Source: Portulaca oleracea
Taxonomy: Eukaryota; Streptophyta; Magnoliopsida; Caryophyllales; Portulacaceae
DNA length: 64,000 nucleotides
Direction: 5' to 3'
Assembly (NCBI GenBank): GCA_029582165.1
Contig: CM055874.1
Coordinates: forward strand, 3,174,114-3,238,113
Below the pieces are notes generated by a model. It was not told the DNA's origin, made no database searches, and worked only from the letters and a program-made list of their open reading frames with translations. The stretch's first letter is position 1; each line of letters opens with the position of its first letter. Positions 46,701-59,949 of this stretch are shown here, one piece after another. The translations under genes were made by a program, and so were the position numbers.

Positions 46701-49700
46701 CTGTAAGTTGAGCAGTTGTTTGAGGCAGATGAAGTATAACTGGTTTTAGTTGACCTGCAAATGAATTCTATTGTATTAGTTGCTGTAACGATATTGTATC
46801 AGGACTTGAATTTGGTGTATCATGTGACCTGATTCGAATTTGTGTACTAGAATATGTTTCTTTTAATACTGCACTCCAATCACGTTCCGGCTATTGAATG
46901 ACTCCTCTTTGATCATTGTTTTGAAAACACCTGACAGAAACCAGAGGCTCAATCAACACAGTCATCGGGAAACCTTCCTCCAGGATGGGTGAGTAATGTT
47001 GCTACATTTTCTTACCTCTTGTCGAAATCCTTCTAGGCTGATTGCTTGTTTGCTGTTGCACATAAAATGAAGTTTATACGTATATATGGCTGTTAGCGAC
47101 AAGTCGTTTTTGGCCATCCTGAAATGTTTTCCTCAAAGTACTAGTTATATACCGTTTTCTAGTTCAATAGACATTTGCTGACACTATTTGGTGGGGTCAA
47201 CCTATATGAATAGGTTGAAGCCAAAGACCCAAATAGCGGAGTTTCATATTACTTCAATGAAAGTACTGGAAAGAGTCAGTGGGAAAGACCAGGGGAGACA
47301 AATTCAGCTTTGCAAAGCCCTTCAAATTCAACTCTGCCAGAACATTGGGTGGAATCTCTAGATGAAACAAGTGGTATGTGTATCTTTCCTTCCTACTGTT
47401 TACTGTAGCACAGGATTAAGTGGTCACTTGGGTCCAAGTTTCGATTTTTACGCTGACCTGCTAGTCACATTTGTTATTACTTGCGACTATCAGACAAGTT
47501 TCGTTGAATACACTTCGGAGTGTCCTTAGAGGCCACCTAATGCATGGTAATAAAACTGTTCAGAGTTTGTATTCAGCTACTTCAGCCCCCCCCCCCCCCC
47601 TTTTGTTTTGTATTTGATCTCATATGGAACGTTAAGTATAGTGTTGTATTCAGCTACTTCAAACGATGTCTTCATGATTTGATCTCGTGGGAGTGTCAAG
47701 TTTTGTGTTGTACTTGATGTTGGAATGAAAATATTTCTTGGTAGTTTATGTATCAAATTTGGGATACATTGAAATAGAGGAAAATCTTCTGTAGAATCTG
47801 GCGTATGAAGCTGGAAAATGAGGATCTAGCAGATGAAGCTGGAACAAAAAGGAAAATCATTTCATTAGTTCAATACAACAACAAAACCATAATCTCCCGA
47901 AGTTTCAATGTCAGTAAAAGTAGCTTCATTTTTTATTTTTATTTTTTTGAAGAGCGACACATCTTCTAGTACTTTACAAACAGAACATAAGATAGATAGG
48001 GGGATAATACACATCTCTGTGCACAACACTGGTTCTTTGAGTAGGACTATAGATGCTTAATACTTCTATGAAATGAGAATGAAACTGCTTAGTATGGCTT
48101 GAGGCATATTGCTTTTGTCCTGTAGAATTTAAACAGAAAATTGTCTCAATCATGGCCTGCCTACTGTGGCTGTTTCAAAATCTTTGACTGGCTGTTCTTG
48201 AAGGGTTTTTCCTACTTAATTGTTTCTGTGCAAAATTTGCTGCCTCTTTCTGATTGGTCGAGCTGAATGTACTTCATATGCAGGTCAAAAGTACTATTAC
48301 AATACGAAAACCCAAGTTTCACAATGGGAGCGTCCTCAGGCATCCAAACCAGCTTCTTCTGAACATGTTCAAGGACATACTGCGAGAAGTGTTCACGACG
48401 GTATTTGGGGGGAGCAGTCTTCCATGTCAGAGAGATGCTTGGGTTGTGGTGGTTGGGGATTAGGATTGGTTCAGGCCTGGGGTTATTGCAGACACTGCAC
48501 AAGGTAAATGTTGTCGCCTGGGAGCTTTTTCCCTTCATGTAAACGTCTTCTTGCCAATTACCTTTTGGTTAGTGAATATTTGCTTGTCTTTTGAGTTTTG
48601 AGTGTGCATGACATCGATGCGAGGCTTTTGTGATGTACTTTGCCGTAGTATGTTTCACCTAGCTCCAACCTAGAACCAAATGCCGTTCATTCCTTTATAA
48701 AATATTGGGTCAGTTATCTAACATTATATTTACTTCATGTTACTTGAAAAACAGGACTCTGAACCTTCCTCAAAGCCAATTCTTAGCTACCAGGGAAGGC
48801 AAGGTGCAAACAACCAATGATTCAAATGGAAGACAAGATGTAGACAGTAGATCTTCAAAGCAGAGGTACTGAAGTTCTTTTAGGTGAAATAAGTAATCTT
48901 TCTGGATGTTTGATAGTTTCTGGAAAAGATAGACAGACGTACAGAGGCACCAGTGATTGGTCTCAAAGATTGGTCAGCAGCACTAAATCTGTAGGGAAGA
49001 AAAGAAAAATATTTTTGACTCAATTCATGCTATAATGACCTTACGTGTTCGGGCAATAATATGAAGATCAGTTTAGGAAGGAACTTCTATTCAATTGTAC
49101 TGCTACCATTTTGTGACTAGGATAGCTGCTTGAATTCCTATTTCCTGGAGAACTTTCTTCAGATAACTTGTGCCAGTTGCCAAAGCTTCATTTAATATAT
49201 CTGGTCTGCTCCCCTTTGACTCTGCGTTTTTTGGGAATCTCATCTCTCAGCTGATGTTTATGTCTGTGTCTTTCATTTAGGTAGAAGGGTATCATTTTAC
49301 TGTATACCTTTTCCTTTTGTCCTTTCCTAGGCTGGAAAACAGCTCTGTCCAAACTGAACCTGTAATCATCATAGAACTTTAAAGAGAAGCCTCTGATTAC
49401 TTCCTTGATCATGTGGTGATGTTAGCGTCTGTGATGCAGGTCTAGTCAGAGACCCCCTATTGGTAAGGGTGGTGGAAGACACCATAAGAAACGAACCTAC
49501 TCTGAGGACGATGAATTGGATCCGATGGACCCAAGTTCTTATTCTGATGCTCCTCGTGGTGGCTGGTACGTTCATGCAATATCTGTGAATGTTTATTTGT
49601 TCTTGTGGCTCCTCTTTTCATTGGCTTGCTGCCAAATCAAAAGGGTAACAGAGATTGAAAATTGCGTTCTTCCCTTTCCCTCAGGGTTGTAGGCCTCAAG

Positions 49701-50063
49701 GGAGTACAGCCTCGCGCGGCAGATACAACTGCTACTGTATGTAACTTTACACCTCTACTACATGAATGTGTTTTTGCATTTCTCCTTTTTCCTCCTCTTG
49801 CAACTGATAGCAATAGGTTTGGGTGTGCACAACTGGTTACTAAACAGGATTCTAAGCACACATGGTTACTAAACAGGATTCTAAGCACACATGGTTGTAT
49901 GTTTCAGGGCCCTCTTTTTCAGCAGCGTCCATACCCCTCCCCAGGAGCAGTGTTGCGAAAGAATGCTGAAATCGCTTCTCAGAGGAAGAAACCGGCAGGT
50001 TCTCAGTATACTGCAATTACTAAGAGGGGTGACGGTAGTGATGGACTGGGCGATGCAGATTGA
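43765..50063 (+). CDS. PQBP1-type WW-domain protein (pre-mRNA splicing factor)
   Basis: Thirteen coding exons: 43765-44436, 44526-44560, 44658-44733, 44877-44955, 46345-46428, 46539-46702, 46938-46988, 47214-47373, 48284-48503, 48755-48865, 49440-49565, 49685-49736 and 49908-50063. They sum to 1,986 nt (661 aa). The N-terminal 220 residues are Pro/Gln/His-rich. Two WW domains follow: LPPGW...[15 protein letters not shown] (about 383-413) and LPEHW...[15 protein letters not shown] (about 425-455). Next comes a CxxC...CxxC segment ([21 protein letters not shown], about 492-512, written here without a break as seen in the frame). The C-terminus carries [28 protein letters not shown] and AVLR, the PQBP1 signature that binds the U5 snRNP 15-kDa protein. 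A nuclear role in splicing is inferred from that family. The first ATG in the exon is upstream of the leader acceptor, so I chose 43765. Confidence 0.92.
49834..49891. repeat. 29-bp tandem duplication in the last intron of the PQBP1-type gene
   Basis: Two adjacent copies (49834-49862, 49863-49891) of a unit beginning TGGTTACTAAACAGG. It lies immediately before the 3' splice site region of the last exon (49908), in the area where a branch point (TACTAAAC) would be expected; the TACTAAAC motif is therefore present twice. Confidence 0.85.
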
Positions 50064-50291
50064 TCTTACCCAGATCTTATGGGCCACAAAGTTCTTATCA
50101 TGTCTCTACTTTGGACTGATTGACAAGTTCACTTGTTGAGGACAAGGCTAAGGTGTACCATGGAGTGATATAAGGTGTATTTTTTGCATAGTGAGTGGTG
50201 GAAATAATCAGGGAATTAATGGAAATTGGTTTTTTTTTTTTTTTCTAATGATCATCAGAAAAGCATGATAATTTCTATAAAAAAAAAAAAA

Positions 50292-50416
50292 GTTGCTCGC
50301 AGAGGCCTGTCATAGGATTTAGAACCGTAACATTGAATGTTTTGTATTTGTAGGTTGCTCGCAGAGGCCTGTCATAGGAGTTAGAACCGTTTACATTGAA
50401 TGCTTTGTGTTTGTAG
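50292..50416. repeat. Tandem repeat of about 62 bp downstream of the PQBP1-type gene
   Basis: Units 50292-50353 and 50354-50416 start GTTGCTCGCAGAGGCCTGTC and differ at a few positions. They lie about 230 bp past the stop codon and may be within the 3' UTR. Confidence 0.85.
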
Positions 50417-50444
50417 GTTGTACATTTTGATGTGAATCAATATA

Positions 50445-50701
50445 CTCCCTTCGTTTCATATTAATTGTCATAATTTTGACTTTTACGGTCTTCAATATCA
50501 CTTTTTGATTGATAATTTCTTCCATAATATATTATTAACAATTGCAATATTATACTTGTATGATAGTATTTTTCGTTACGAATCTAATGGTGGTAATTTT
50601 ATATAGCAACTCATTGTATATATTGAGAAATTTATGGTCAAAATTTTTAAAATTTGACTGCACAATTTCCAAATACGGCAATTAATATGAAACGGAGGGA
50701 G
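50445..50701. mobile_element. Stowaway MITE between two convergent genes
   Basis: A 257-bp element with CTCCCTTCGTTTCATATTAA ends and TA duplications. It is inverted relative to the closely related copy at 14757-15013. It sits in the 1.4-kb gap between the 3' ends of the PQBP1-type and SPT6 genes. Confidence 0.9.
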
Positions 50702-51469
50702 TATATTGCATGCACCCGGAGCATGTACTCCAGATATCAAGTGAACAATCATTGTAATATGAATGAACAATTTATTATCTACGATGAATAATTTAATATA
50801 TGTAGATAAACAATCATACTATTTGAAACACGTACTTCAGGTGTCCCCTCCCCCCCCCCCAAAAAAAAACCTACAAACCCCAAAAAAAAACAGCTGAAGC
50901 ATTTTTCTGAATGTAAATGTTTTAGGCAGTGGGCACGAGATTGGCAAGCAGGGCAAGTGTGTTTGAAACTGCCTTCTAAACCCGCAACTGCATGAAAAGT
51001 CGTACATCTGCAGAAATTCATAATAAACGCAAACTGCACGAAGAGTGCCTGTATAACAGTAATAACACGAGCCTGTTTACTGATGATCCAAATATTCAAT
51101 AGAACAGGAGGATTCATCATCGTCCATTTTCCCAAGGCCTTACATCGACCACACCTTGTAACAAAAGGAACGGGATGACCCTCTTGATAATATTCATTTG
51201 TTTTCAATTACTATCTTCACGTATTCATCAGCAGCATATCATATCATATCATATCATGTCATGAGTGAACCCTAAAATGGTAGTAGCTTATATATTTACT
51301 TGCAATACTAACAGGCATTCACCATCGTCAACAGATACCATAGCAGTTGGTTACATAGAGGAAACTGTCAGCAACCTAGAAAAGCAACCGTTAAAAACTG
51401 GCAAGCATTTTTAGTTAGGATAATGTGTTTGTCCAAAAGCTGACAACAATTGCTTGCTACTCAAAAAAA
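50702..51469. other. Region between the convergent 3' ends
   Basis: Apart from a C/A-rich homopolymer stretch (50849-50892) and a short CATAT(C/G) repeat at 51236-51261, no structure is recognised. The right half probably contains the SPT6 3' UTR. Confidence 0.4.
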
Positions 51470-54400
51470 CTACCAACCACTTCCAGCTCCAGATCCAGCT
51501 CCGCTGCTGGACCATCCTTTAGAGTTGCTCTTTAAGCCGGATCCCCAGCCAGAATCACCACCAGCATCCCCACCACCACCGCCACCACTGCTGTTCTGGT
51601 CACCCCAACCAGCGTTGCCACTGCTGTTCCCACCACCACCACCACCTGAGGAGCCCCAGCCACCGGGAAAGGCTTCCTCGCCTGGTGCGTTTTGAACTTT
51701 GGCTCCAGGGAAGCTTCCAAAACTAGCATTGCCTTCTTTGTTATCCGAGCTCCACCTCGAAGAACCGCGTCCTGATTCATTCCTGTCTGAGTTGCCCCCA
51801 TCTCTGTTTCCGTGGTATGAACCACGTCCACGTCCCCGTCCTCCATATGGCCTTGGTGCCCCACTTGGATGCCTGTCACGGTCATGGTCACGCAGACCTC
51901 GTCCCCCATTTCTGTAATCATTTCGGCCTGCACAACCCAGCACATACTAAAATGAGCATTCATTTTGGCAATATTAATTTCTCCTACCAAGAGAAGCGAG
52001 TTTACAATCTAAAGCCCCAGAACAGCCAAGAATTCTTTCCACTCGCTTCCTCTCCGTACTTACTTCATTATACGCTATCCTCATAAGTCATGAACCTATC
52101 GCAATTCGCAAGAATCACTCAAAAAATTCTCTCCCTCAAACACACCCCCCCCCCAAAAAAAAAAAAGACACATCCAATGATACCAACACTTAAGCAAAGC
52201 ACTTATCTACAACACTTCCAGATTTAGCATCGTAAGTTACAGGACAGGAAGGACCCAAACAAAGTAAGATGAGTACCTGGCCTAGAACGATCTCCATCAG
52301 AAGAACCTCTCCACCCACCATCAGTGCTGGCTGACCCACCCCATCCACTGCCAGAGGAGCCTCCAGGTCCAGGACTACGCATTGGTACCCTGGCAGCAAC
52401 TGACATAATTGATGGTGATTCATGGATGGGATCGTCAATATGCCTCTGGAAATATGCTACAAGCCTGTCGATATCCTCAAACATCCTCTTCCGGAACTTG
52501 AATCCCTTTGGATATAGGCCTATATACTCATGATGAGGATTTGAGCTGCGTATGTATGTGAGAATAAAGGTACCAGGGTGCTCATGTGATATGCCAAAAC
52601 TATAAACTATTCTCATGGGATACTCAGATTTCTCAATTCTAAGTTGTTCATCAACTTCTGCTTTTGTCCCCTTCCGGAATTTGCGATAGTTAAGCATTGC
52701 CTTCAGATGAGTAACCAGCGGATCAACATAGCGATCCATGACCTACAAATTACAGAAAAAGAATAAATATTCATGCTAGGCATAATCCATACAAACAAGA
52801 AGCTTAGGATCACCCTAACATAATTATACAAAAACTTCTATACAGCAACAAAATAGCAGCAAGATCAACGTCACAACCAATGTGGCTGACAAAAGAAGAG
52901 CATGATCATCACTGCACTAATAACAACAAACCCTATCTTTCTAAAAGAACAAGTGATTCATGGTTTCATTCACATTGGTGACAGATATACTAGCATTATT
53001 TTATTTGTAATGCCCAACAGTATAATCCCATAAACAGGAATTAAGTACCCCACCTTATTTGTTCAGGATTGTCACTGACCACTGGGAATATTTCCATTAT
53101 TCAGTATTCACTAATCACCATCAGAAAACAGACGAAACAGAACATTTTTATTATGTGTTCTTTTAGAGGGTAAGGGTAGGTTAAACAAATGACTTTATGC
53201 AATCATAGAATAACCTCATCGGACAAAAATTTGTTCATGCAAATCACATGATATGAAGCACATTCCAGGAAAATTTTGCAATATATAAAAACAACACTAA
53301 CCTCATCTAGATCTTCAAAGGTGTCCTCCCCAATTTTTAGAGTTTTTCCAATACGAAGCAAGCTTGTAATATCTTTGTGGTCCTTCCCACCTTCAACTAT
53401 GTCTTTGTGGGCATAAACACCATCATACACTTTCAAAGTCAATGTAAGATAAGATGGGCCACGAGAACTTGGACGTATCACACTTTCACCGGGCTCTTTG
53501 TCAGCCAGTTGCTGTAAAGTATGACAAAGATACCAGGCATAAGCAAGGAAAACAAATTTTACATAGAATCAACAAGTTCCAAAGCAAAAGCGATATACTT
53601 TTCAAAATATGGAATTGATATAAACCATTAGGATGAAGGGACGTCTTAGAAATCCCACTAAAGTACATTTAGTGTTAACTGAGACTTGGGGGGGAGGGGG
53701 TAGTTTTCACTACCATTCCTCATTTTCAAGGAAGACAACTCAAAGGAAAAACCCTCTTACATTCTCGAAAGTTAGAAAGCATGCTGGCCATTCCCAAATT
53801 TCCACTCACATTGGAGGAAAAATCAATATTTCATACTAAAACGGCTGCTTGCCTGCTTCAAACAGAAACGTATGACCCAAAGAAAACATAAGCAGGCACA
53901 TACCTCCATGGCTTCATCAGCTGTTATATTCTGGAAATGAGGGTGAACAATCATCCTTGGCTTGAAATGCTTTTTGGCAAGCTCCTTTTCTCTGCGGGCC
54001 TTTTCTTGCTCATTTTGTAAGCTGGTACGGTCTTCATGATAGTAGGGATCCAGGTTCTCTACATTCTGATGCCTGTTGTTCCTCATGTCATTCTCTCGAC
54101 AGGTAAGGAACACCTGGTACCTGTTCTTAAGGATCTGTTTGATCTTACAGGTAAGAATATCACCTTCCCGCAACTTCTCAGTCAAATCGGAATCCCGTAA
54201 ATCATCTGAATAGTCTTCCCTTGAAAGCATGCCAGTTATTCCTGATTCCAGGGCACAAATTGCCCTTTGAGGTTGCACCCTGCGAATCGTGACTTGCACA
54301 GTTCGTCCCTCACCAAGGGTATCATCAGTCTCCCCAGATATCATATAGAACTCTTCATCTTGATTTGGTTCTTCATATGTTTTACGCCAGTCTTGGAAGC

Positions 54401-57400
54401 CCTGAATAAGCTCTTGTTTTATGGCATGCAAGGTCTCTATCTTATTGTCACGGTCTGTATCCTTGGCATATGCCTCCACATTGAAAGACTTCAATGCACT
54501 TGGTCTGTCTCTAAGGTTTTCGATGGCCATTTCAATAGCATCCTCCTCATCCAAATTATCATCTCCAATAATTTCCCTGTATATGTCTTTGGCCATTTCC
54601 TGGGCTAAAGCATATGATTCTGGGTGTATTCTCGTATCATCCAAGACATCAACAAACTGGCTAGTAGCAGCCAAACCAGTACGCCTAATACGCAAGAAAC
54701 CAGCAGCACTAATGAACACCTTTCTTCCGAGTCCATGAGTAGTCAACAAGTCTTTACGCGTGACAATTGCTCCAGCTCTGACCAAGGACCTCTGCAAAGA
54801 TGCTGCCTTTCTGGGCCCTAGGCCAGAAATAAACTGCAACGGGGCAAACAACCATTCATGATTGGCAGCCAAATTGAGGTCGACGCCTACCTGGTTGCTT
54901 ACATCAACCATTATCTGTTCCACCATGCCATATTTCTCATCAGGATTGAGAAAGCTTTCCAAAGGACTAAGTTTCCAAGACAAAACTTCCTTTCCTGGCC
55001 CACAAAGTGTAGCAACCATTGCTAATGGATTTTGAAGGTACCGTCCAAGAGCAACAGCCCGTTTCACAATGCCTGAGGAGAAACAATAAAAAAAATCAGA
55101 GGGTGAAAAAATTGCAAGTCATTGACGGAATAGCAAGAACCTGGTTCACTCACCTGATTGTCCAGGGATCTGGTCAGAAGAAACACGCGTATTTTCATAC
55201 AAGCGAGGCAAAGATTCATCCCCATAGAAAACACTCAGTCCATCCATCTCATGGCCCACATCTCTAGGATTTTCTTCAACCATCTTAAAGACAATCTGTT
55301 GGGAAAATTGATGCATTGTAAGACCAGTCAGCCAAATCAGAGTTCTTCTCAACATCTCAGAGCAACTATAAGAATCAACATCTCAGAGCAACTATAAGAA
55401 TTTGATCTGCTGATCTTTCATAAAGTCAGCGACTCAGCGCACACAAAAAATTCCTTCCTAACAAGTACTCAAACTACAAAGGCACAGCTTGGCATTGCGT
55501 AAACTACAACAGCATTGGACAAACTAAGCCAAATGCACTGGCTCTTAAAAGGTAAGTACCAGCATCTACTACAACAAATGCCCACACAAAGGCGTCAGCA
55601 CCTCAGTGCTACACCAAAAATAAAAAATAAAAAATTGGAAATAGCCAGTGAAGCAACATCTTCACAAATCTAACATATTCCATAGATAAAGACATCAGAG
55701 GATCAGAAGAGGATGGCAAACCTCATAAATATCATCCTTTAGTCGGGTGCAAGACAAATTCACAGCTCCTAAGACCACAACCTGTGGTTGGTGTTCGGTC
55801 ATGAACTTCAAAAGATTCTGCTGATCATGTTTTTTACGCTGCTGATCATTAACATTTTGTGACCGTAAGCTGATAGACCCGGCCTCAAGCACATCAACAA
55901 TTTCCCCAAATGAGTCCAACATCACAAAGGTAGTTGCTGGCTTTCCAGGACCCCAGCAGCAAGCCATGACCCTTGGAGCAGCCTCCTCTTCTGAACTGAC
56001 ATCAGTTTCCTTGCGCTGATAGGGAGCCACAGAAACTTTGTCCCACAGACGTTTTCCATAATCCATGAGCAACCAGTTCTTGGCCCTACTGTTCAGCAAC
56101 AGTCTAGCTTCCTTCTCCAATGAAGGCAATATAAAATTATCTATAGCATCATTTAATATTAATTTTCTCTGCTCATTCCATAGCTGAGCTGATTTGCTCA
56201 CACCACAGCTAAGGTACTTCTCCTGAGAATCATCAACCAGCTTCTTCAGAACTTCCTTAGGCAATTTAATGGTTACATTAAGAAGCTTCTCCTCTTCAGC
56301 CTTTTGGATAAGAAGCCACTGAGCATCCTCAAATTTGTTCAGTGGCTTGTCGCGTAACCACTTGACACCTGCGAACTGATGGAAAGCATCTATGACAGCA
56401 TTTCCGTCAGATGTAGGACTTGTTGATACCACCGCATTGTCAAAATATATGCTACGAAAATGCTTCTTCACAACAGGCTCACAGCTTATCTCAACAGCAG
56501 CCTGCATATTCAGTATTCACAGACAACAATTTAGAACACCAATGCCAGTAGCCCTCTGCAAATGTGGAACGTTACGTCACCACAGGTCACAACAAGCACA
56601 CAAACATACCATGTGCCTTGCACCTTTAAGCACAGCTTGAGGGGAATCGAACATTGCACAAGTGAAACTTTTAGCCACGTCCTCAGGAGTCTCCTTGGGA
56701 TCCTCAGGTTCATCCACTCTCTAATTCAAGCCACAAGTAAAGCTCATCAAAACTCAAAACACAAGAACATTTGTGGAATCTTAAAAGTCGAATACCGACT
56801 ATTGTACGAGTGTCTTACCATCTCCAACAAAGAAATCTGCAACCCAAACTGCTCAGAGCTATAGCCAAACTTGCTTGCAACCTCCCATAAACCAGCTTTA
56901 TTGCATATGCTATATAGGGACTTCCTCTTGGGCCTTTTGTATTGACCCTCATCCACTCCAGCCTCACCAGGAGGGAAATGCAAATTAAATTTTGCATCAA
57001 CATCATCAATTTCTCTTTCTGATTCTGCATTCCTTAGTGCACCAATAATTGATTCAAAAAGCTGCCGATTCAAACTGAGCCTTGTCTCATCATATATTCT
57101 GCGAGATTCTTCCTCAAATCTTTTATTGTAGTAATTCAGGAGAGCAGTCTTTCTCTTTCGAAGCAGTAACCATTTCCTGTCCAAGTCCTGGACAGCCCAA
57201 ATCACCTACAGAAGCACATTTATAACAAAATTGCCCATTACTCAAGCAATACATGCACTAACTGCTGCTGTACAATAACAAGAATAGTTGTAACAATTTC
57301 AACCCTAATTACCTTGTGCCATTTTAAAGCAGGTTTATCACGATTCACCTCATCATCACCATCTGGATCCTTCAACAAGTTAAAAATCTCCTCCTTGCGG

Positions 57401-59710
57401 TACATAGAAATGTAAGGGACCTATAACAACAAAATAAAAACAGTAAGGCAAGGGAAACCACTTGAAAACAGAATGACCACCATGCATTAGAAAAGTGCTC
57501 ACGTCAAGTTTTTGAACATGTGTTAAAGTCAAAAAGTTTTTAATATGATCCTCCATTTCCTCTCTCTCCTGCTCACTAAGTGCCATCTTCACAAGCACAG
57601 GAATTAGACCAGACTCCAGCTGCTTCCTTATCCACTTGGATTCTTCGTCTATCGCCTCAGCATTAGTAGGCGGAGGACCAGTGCTCTCCTCGGAAATCTG
57701 ACCACATAAATAAATTAAAAAAAATAGATTGCATAACTGCAGCATAAACAAAGAAAGTCTATATTACAGCTATATGGCATTATGAGACATACCTGCATCC
57801 TTTCAGGTATATCAATCTCCCGGATACGATCATCTTTCTCAGTCATATACCTCTCCGCAAGAATGATGGGCTCAAATTCATCTTCGAGCCTTCTTTCTCT
57901 CCAATCACCAGAATCATCGTACCTGCTACTTTTATCAAGGGTCATCTGTCGCATCTTTAGCAATTCCTCAACATCACCAAAAATCTCTTGGGCCTCCTGG
58001 AGAGCAGATGAAGAAACACCAGGAGCTTGCCTATGTTTCTTCTTCTTTACTTTTTTTCGCCTACATGCATGACAGTCAGGGTCACAAGAACATCACCAAC
58101 AGAAAATAAAACCTACTAAAGAACAATAGTCTATTCATACCTAACAGGTTCCCCTTGCTCATCCACTTCTTCTTCATCCACGATAAAATCAGCCATATCA
58201 TCCTCCATGTCAGCATCCACCTCTTCTGGCTGGTCATCTTCTTCAGGGATATCCTCAACTGGTGCTCCTATTATTTCACATATGACATTAAAAAAAATAT
58301 TCCTAAAAACAAAACTTCAGCAAACAGAGAAATGACCATAAAGCTCAAAAGAAGGCCCAAGGTCACAAAATTCTCACCATCATCATCACCAAATAATGAG
58401 CGTTTAACATGCTCCTCAGCTGTTCTTCCACCATTTCCAATTCCATCATAATCTTCATCGTCATAGAAACCAGAATGTCCTCCTTCAGCATCCCCCCTAG
58501 CTTTCTTCAACCTCTTAAACTTTTTGCTTTCCTGTATTTATATAAATAAAAAATAACAAATAAAGTAAATCAAACAGAGAAAATAACCTAGACACTTCGA
58601 TGCATTGCACGCAGCCATATATTTGTAGAAAAGTGTCAAGATTCACAAAGGCTTCTACGCATGCAGTACTCACATTCATGGATTTACGAGGAACAGCAAC
58701 GTTATTGTCCAGCAGAAGCTCATAGTCATCCTCATCAAGTACAAACGACTCCCTGCAATGACTCAAATGAGTTCAAAATGCTATAAGGGGATAAAACTTC
58801 TTCAACAATCTAAGAAATTCTCTAAGAGAAATATTAACCTCTTCTTTTTCTTCTTCTTTCTATGTCTTTCCTCCTCATCATCCCTATCATCGTCTTCAGG
58901 TTCTTCTTCATCAGCATCCTCAACAATAAAACCATCATCCTCAAACTGGTCCTGCCCATCTTCTGTTCAAAAACCCAGTTAATCATATCAGTTGCCAATT
59001 TATCATCTGTTATTTCATATTATGTGTCAAATACCTATACGAGAAATAAACCTAGCTAACCAAACTAAACAAAGGGTTCAAGGGATGCATCAAGGAAAGA
59101 AACCAATTGCCTCTTGTTCCTTTGCACGCCAGATATCGACATTCTTCCCCATAAATGAGACACGATAATGTTGGCAAAGATCTAAAAAGAAGAAGCGACT
59201 TAAATAATAAACCTTTGCCTCAAAAATCATGGTTTAAACGACACTCAAAAGTCGTTCCATACACACAAATGACGGCATCTGCCATCACCTAATCAAGAAA
59301 CCCTTAAAAACGGAACCCTAACTACGAACATACCCCATACAACACACCACTAACTGCAGAAACCTCGAAATCAATCAAAATGCAAACCCGCCAACTTCAA
59401 GATCATTGATTGAGAGCAAAAAAACTCGGAATGTTTCAGCAATAGCTAGAAAAACACGAACCGTCGTCTTCATCTTCTTCGTCCTCGCCACCGCCGACAT
59501 CGCCATCTTCGAGGTCCTCTCCTTCTTCCTCTTGCTCTCTCTCATCGTCCTGAGGCTCAAGCTCCTCTGCGAAAACCACAATTCGGCTCGAAATTTCAGA
59601 TCAATACGAGAAATTAGGGTTTTGCGGCGATTGCAAAACGAAGAGATTGATATTGGAGGTCGAAGGGTTTACGTACCTTCATCGTCTGAAACTACAGCTC
59701 TACCACCCAT
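51470..59710 (-). CDS. SPT6L: Transcription elongation factor SPT6 (SPT6-like)
   Basis: Seventeen coding exons on the minus strand: 59677-59710, 59462-59566, 58839-58962, 58674-58752, 58378-58531, 58141-58267, 57793-58060, 57503-57697, 57313-57420, 56819-57205, 56610-56720, 55722-56501, 55154-55295, 53904-55072, 53302-53511, 52277-52742 and 51470-51927. They total 4,917 nt (1,638 aa), close to the usual plant length. In order: an acidic N-terminus (first 200 residues); a helix-rich Tex-like core; a YqgF-like RNase H fold (about 740-880, near GPGKPATTFVMLDSFGEI); a helix-hairpin-helix (FISGLGPRKAASLQRSL, about 950); an S1 domain (about 1125-1200); tandem SH2 (about 1240-1460, with GESVIRPSSRG); and a Gly/Trp-rich tail. 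SPT6 is a histone chaperone that travels with RNA polymerase II and binds its phosphorylated linker. The start MGGRAVVSDDEG opens directly into the acidic domain. Confidence 0.96.
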
Positions 59711-59949
59711 TTTCGGCGATGGGAAACTAGGGCGAAAACCCTAGAAGCTGAGAAGATCAAGGAATCGATAAGAAATCGGAGAGAGAAGTAGAGAACTGCA
59801 AGTTCTTCCCCAAATAAACAGAATGTCGAAGCAGGCAGTGTGAGAACTTGAGAGGGGAGAGGAGAGAATAAATATAAATAATTTGATTAAAAGGAGTTAC
59901 CAGTGTTATTTATAGGGATAGACAGCAAATTGGGACCAAAAAAAAAAAA
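59711..59949 (-). promoter_or_regulatory. 5' UTR and proximal promoter of the SPT6 gene
   Basis: The region upstream of the start codon is purine-rich on the plus strand up to about 59875, consistent with a leader. TATA-like sequence (ATAAATATAAATAA) lies at about 59868-59881. The foldback element begins just beyond. Confidence 0.45.

Noticed and set aside
48212..48538. 108-aa antisense ORF
   Set aside because: Shadow of the exon that encodes the second WW domain and Cys4 segment of the PQBP1-type gene.
51532..51990. 152-aa frame-shifted ORF opposite the SPT6 tail
   Set aside because: It is an alternative frame of the Gly/Trp-rich last exon of SPT6; the repeated codons keep several frames open.
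53823..55067. Large SPT6 ORF taken as a stand-alone gene
   Set aside because: It is exon 14 of SPT6 (53904-55072); the residues beyond 53904 are intron read-through.
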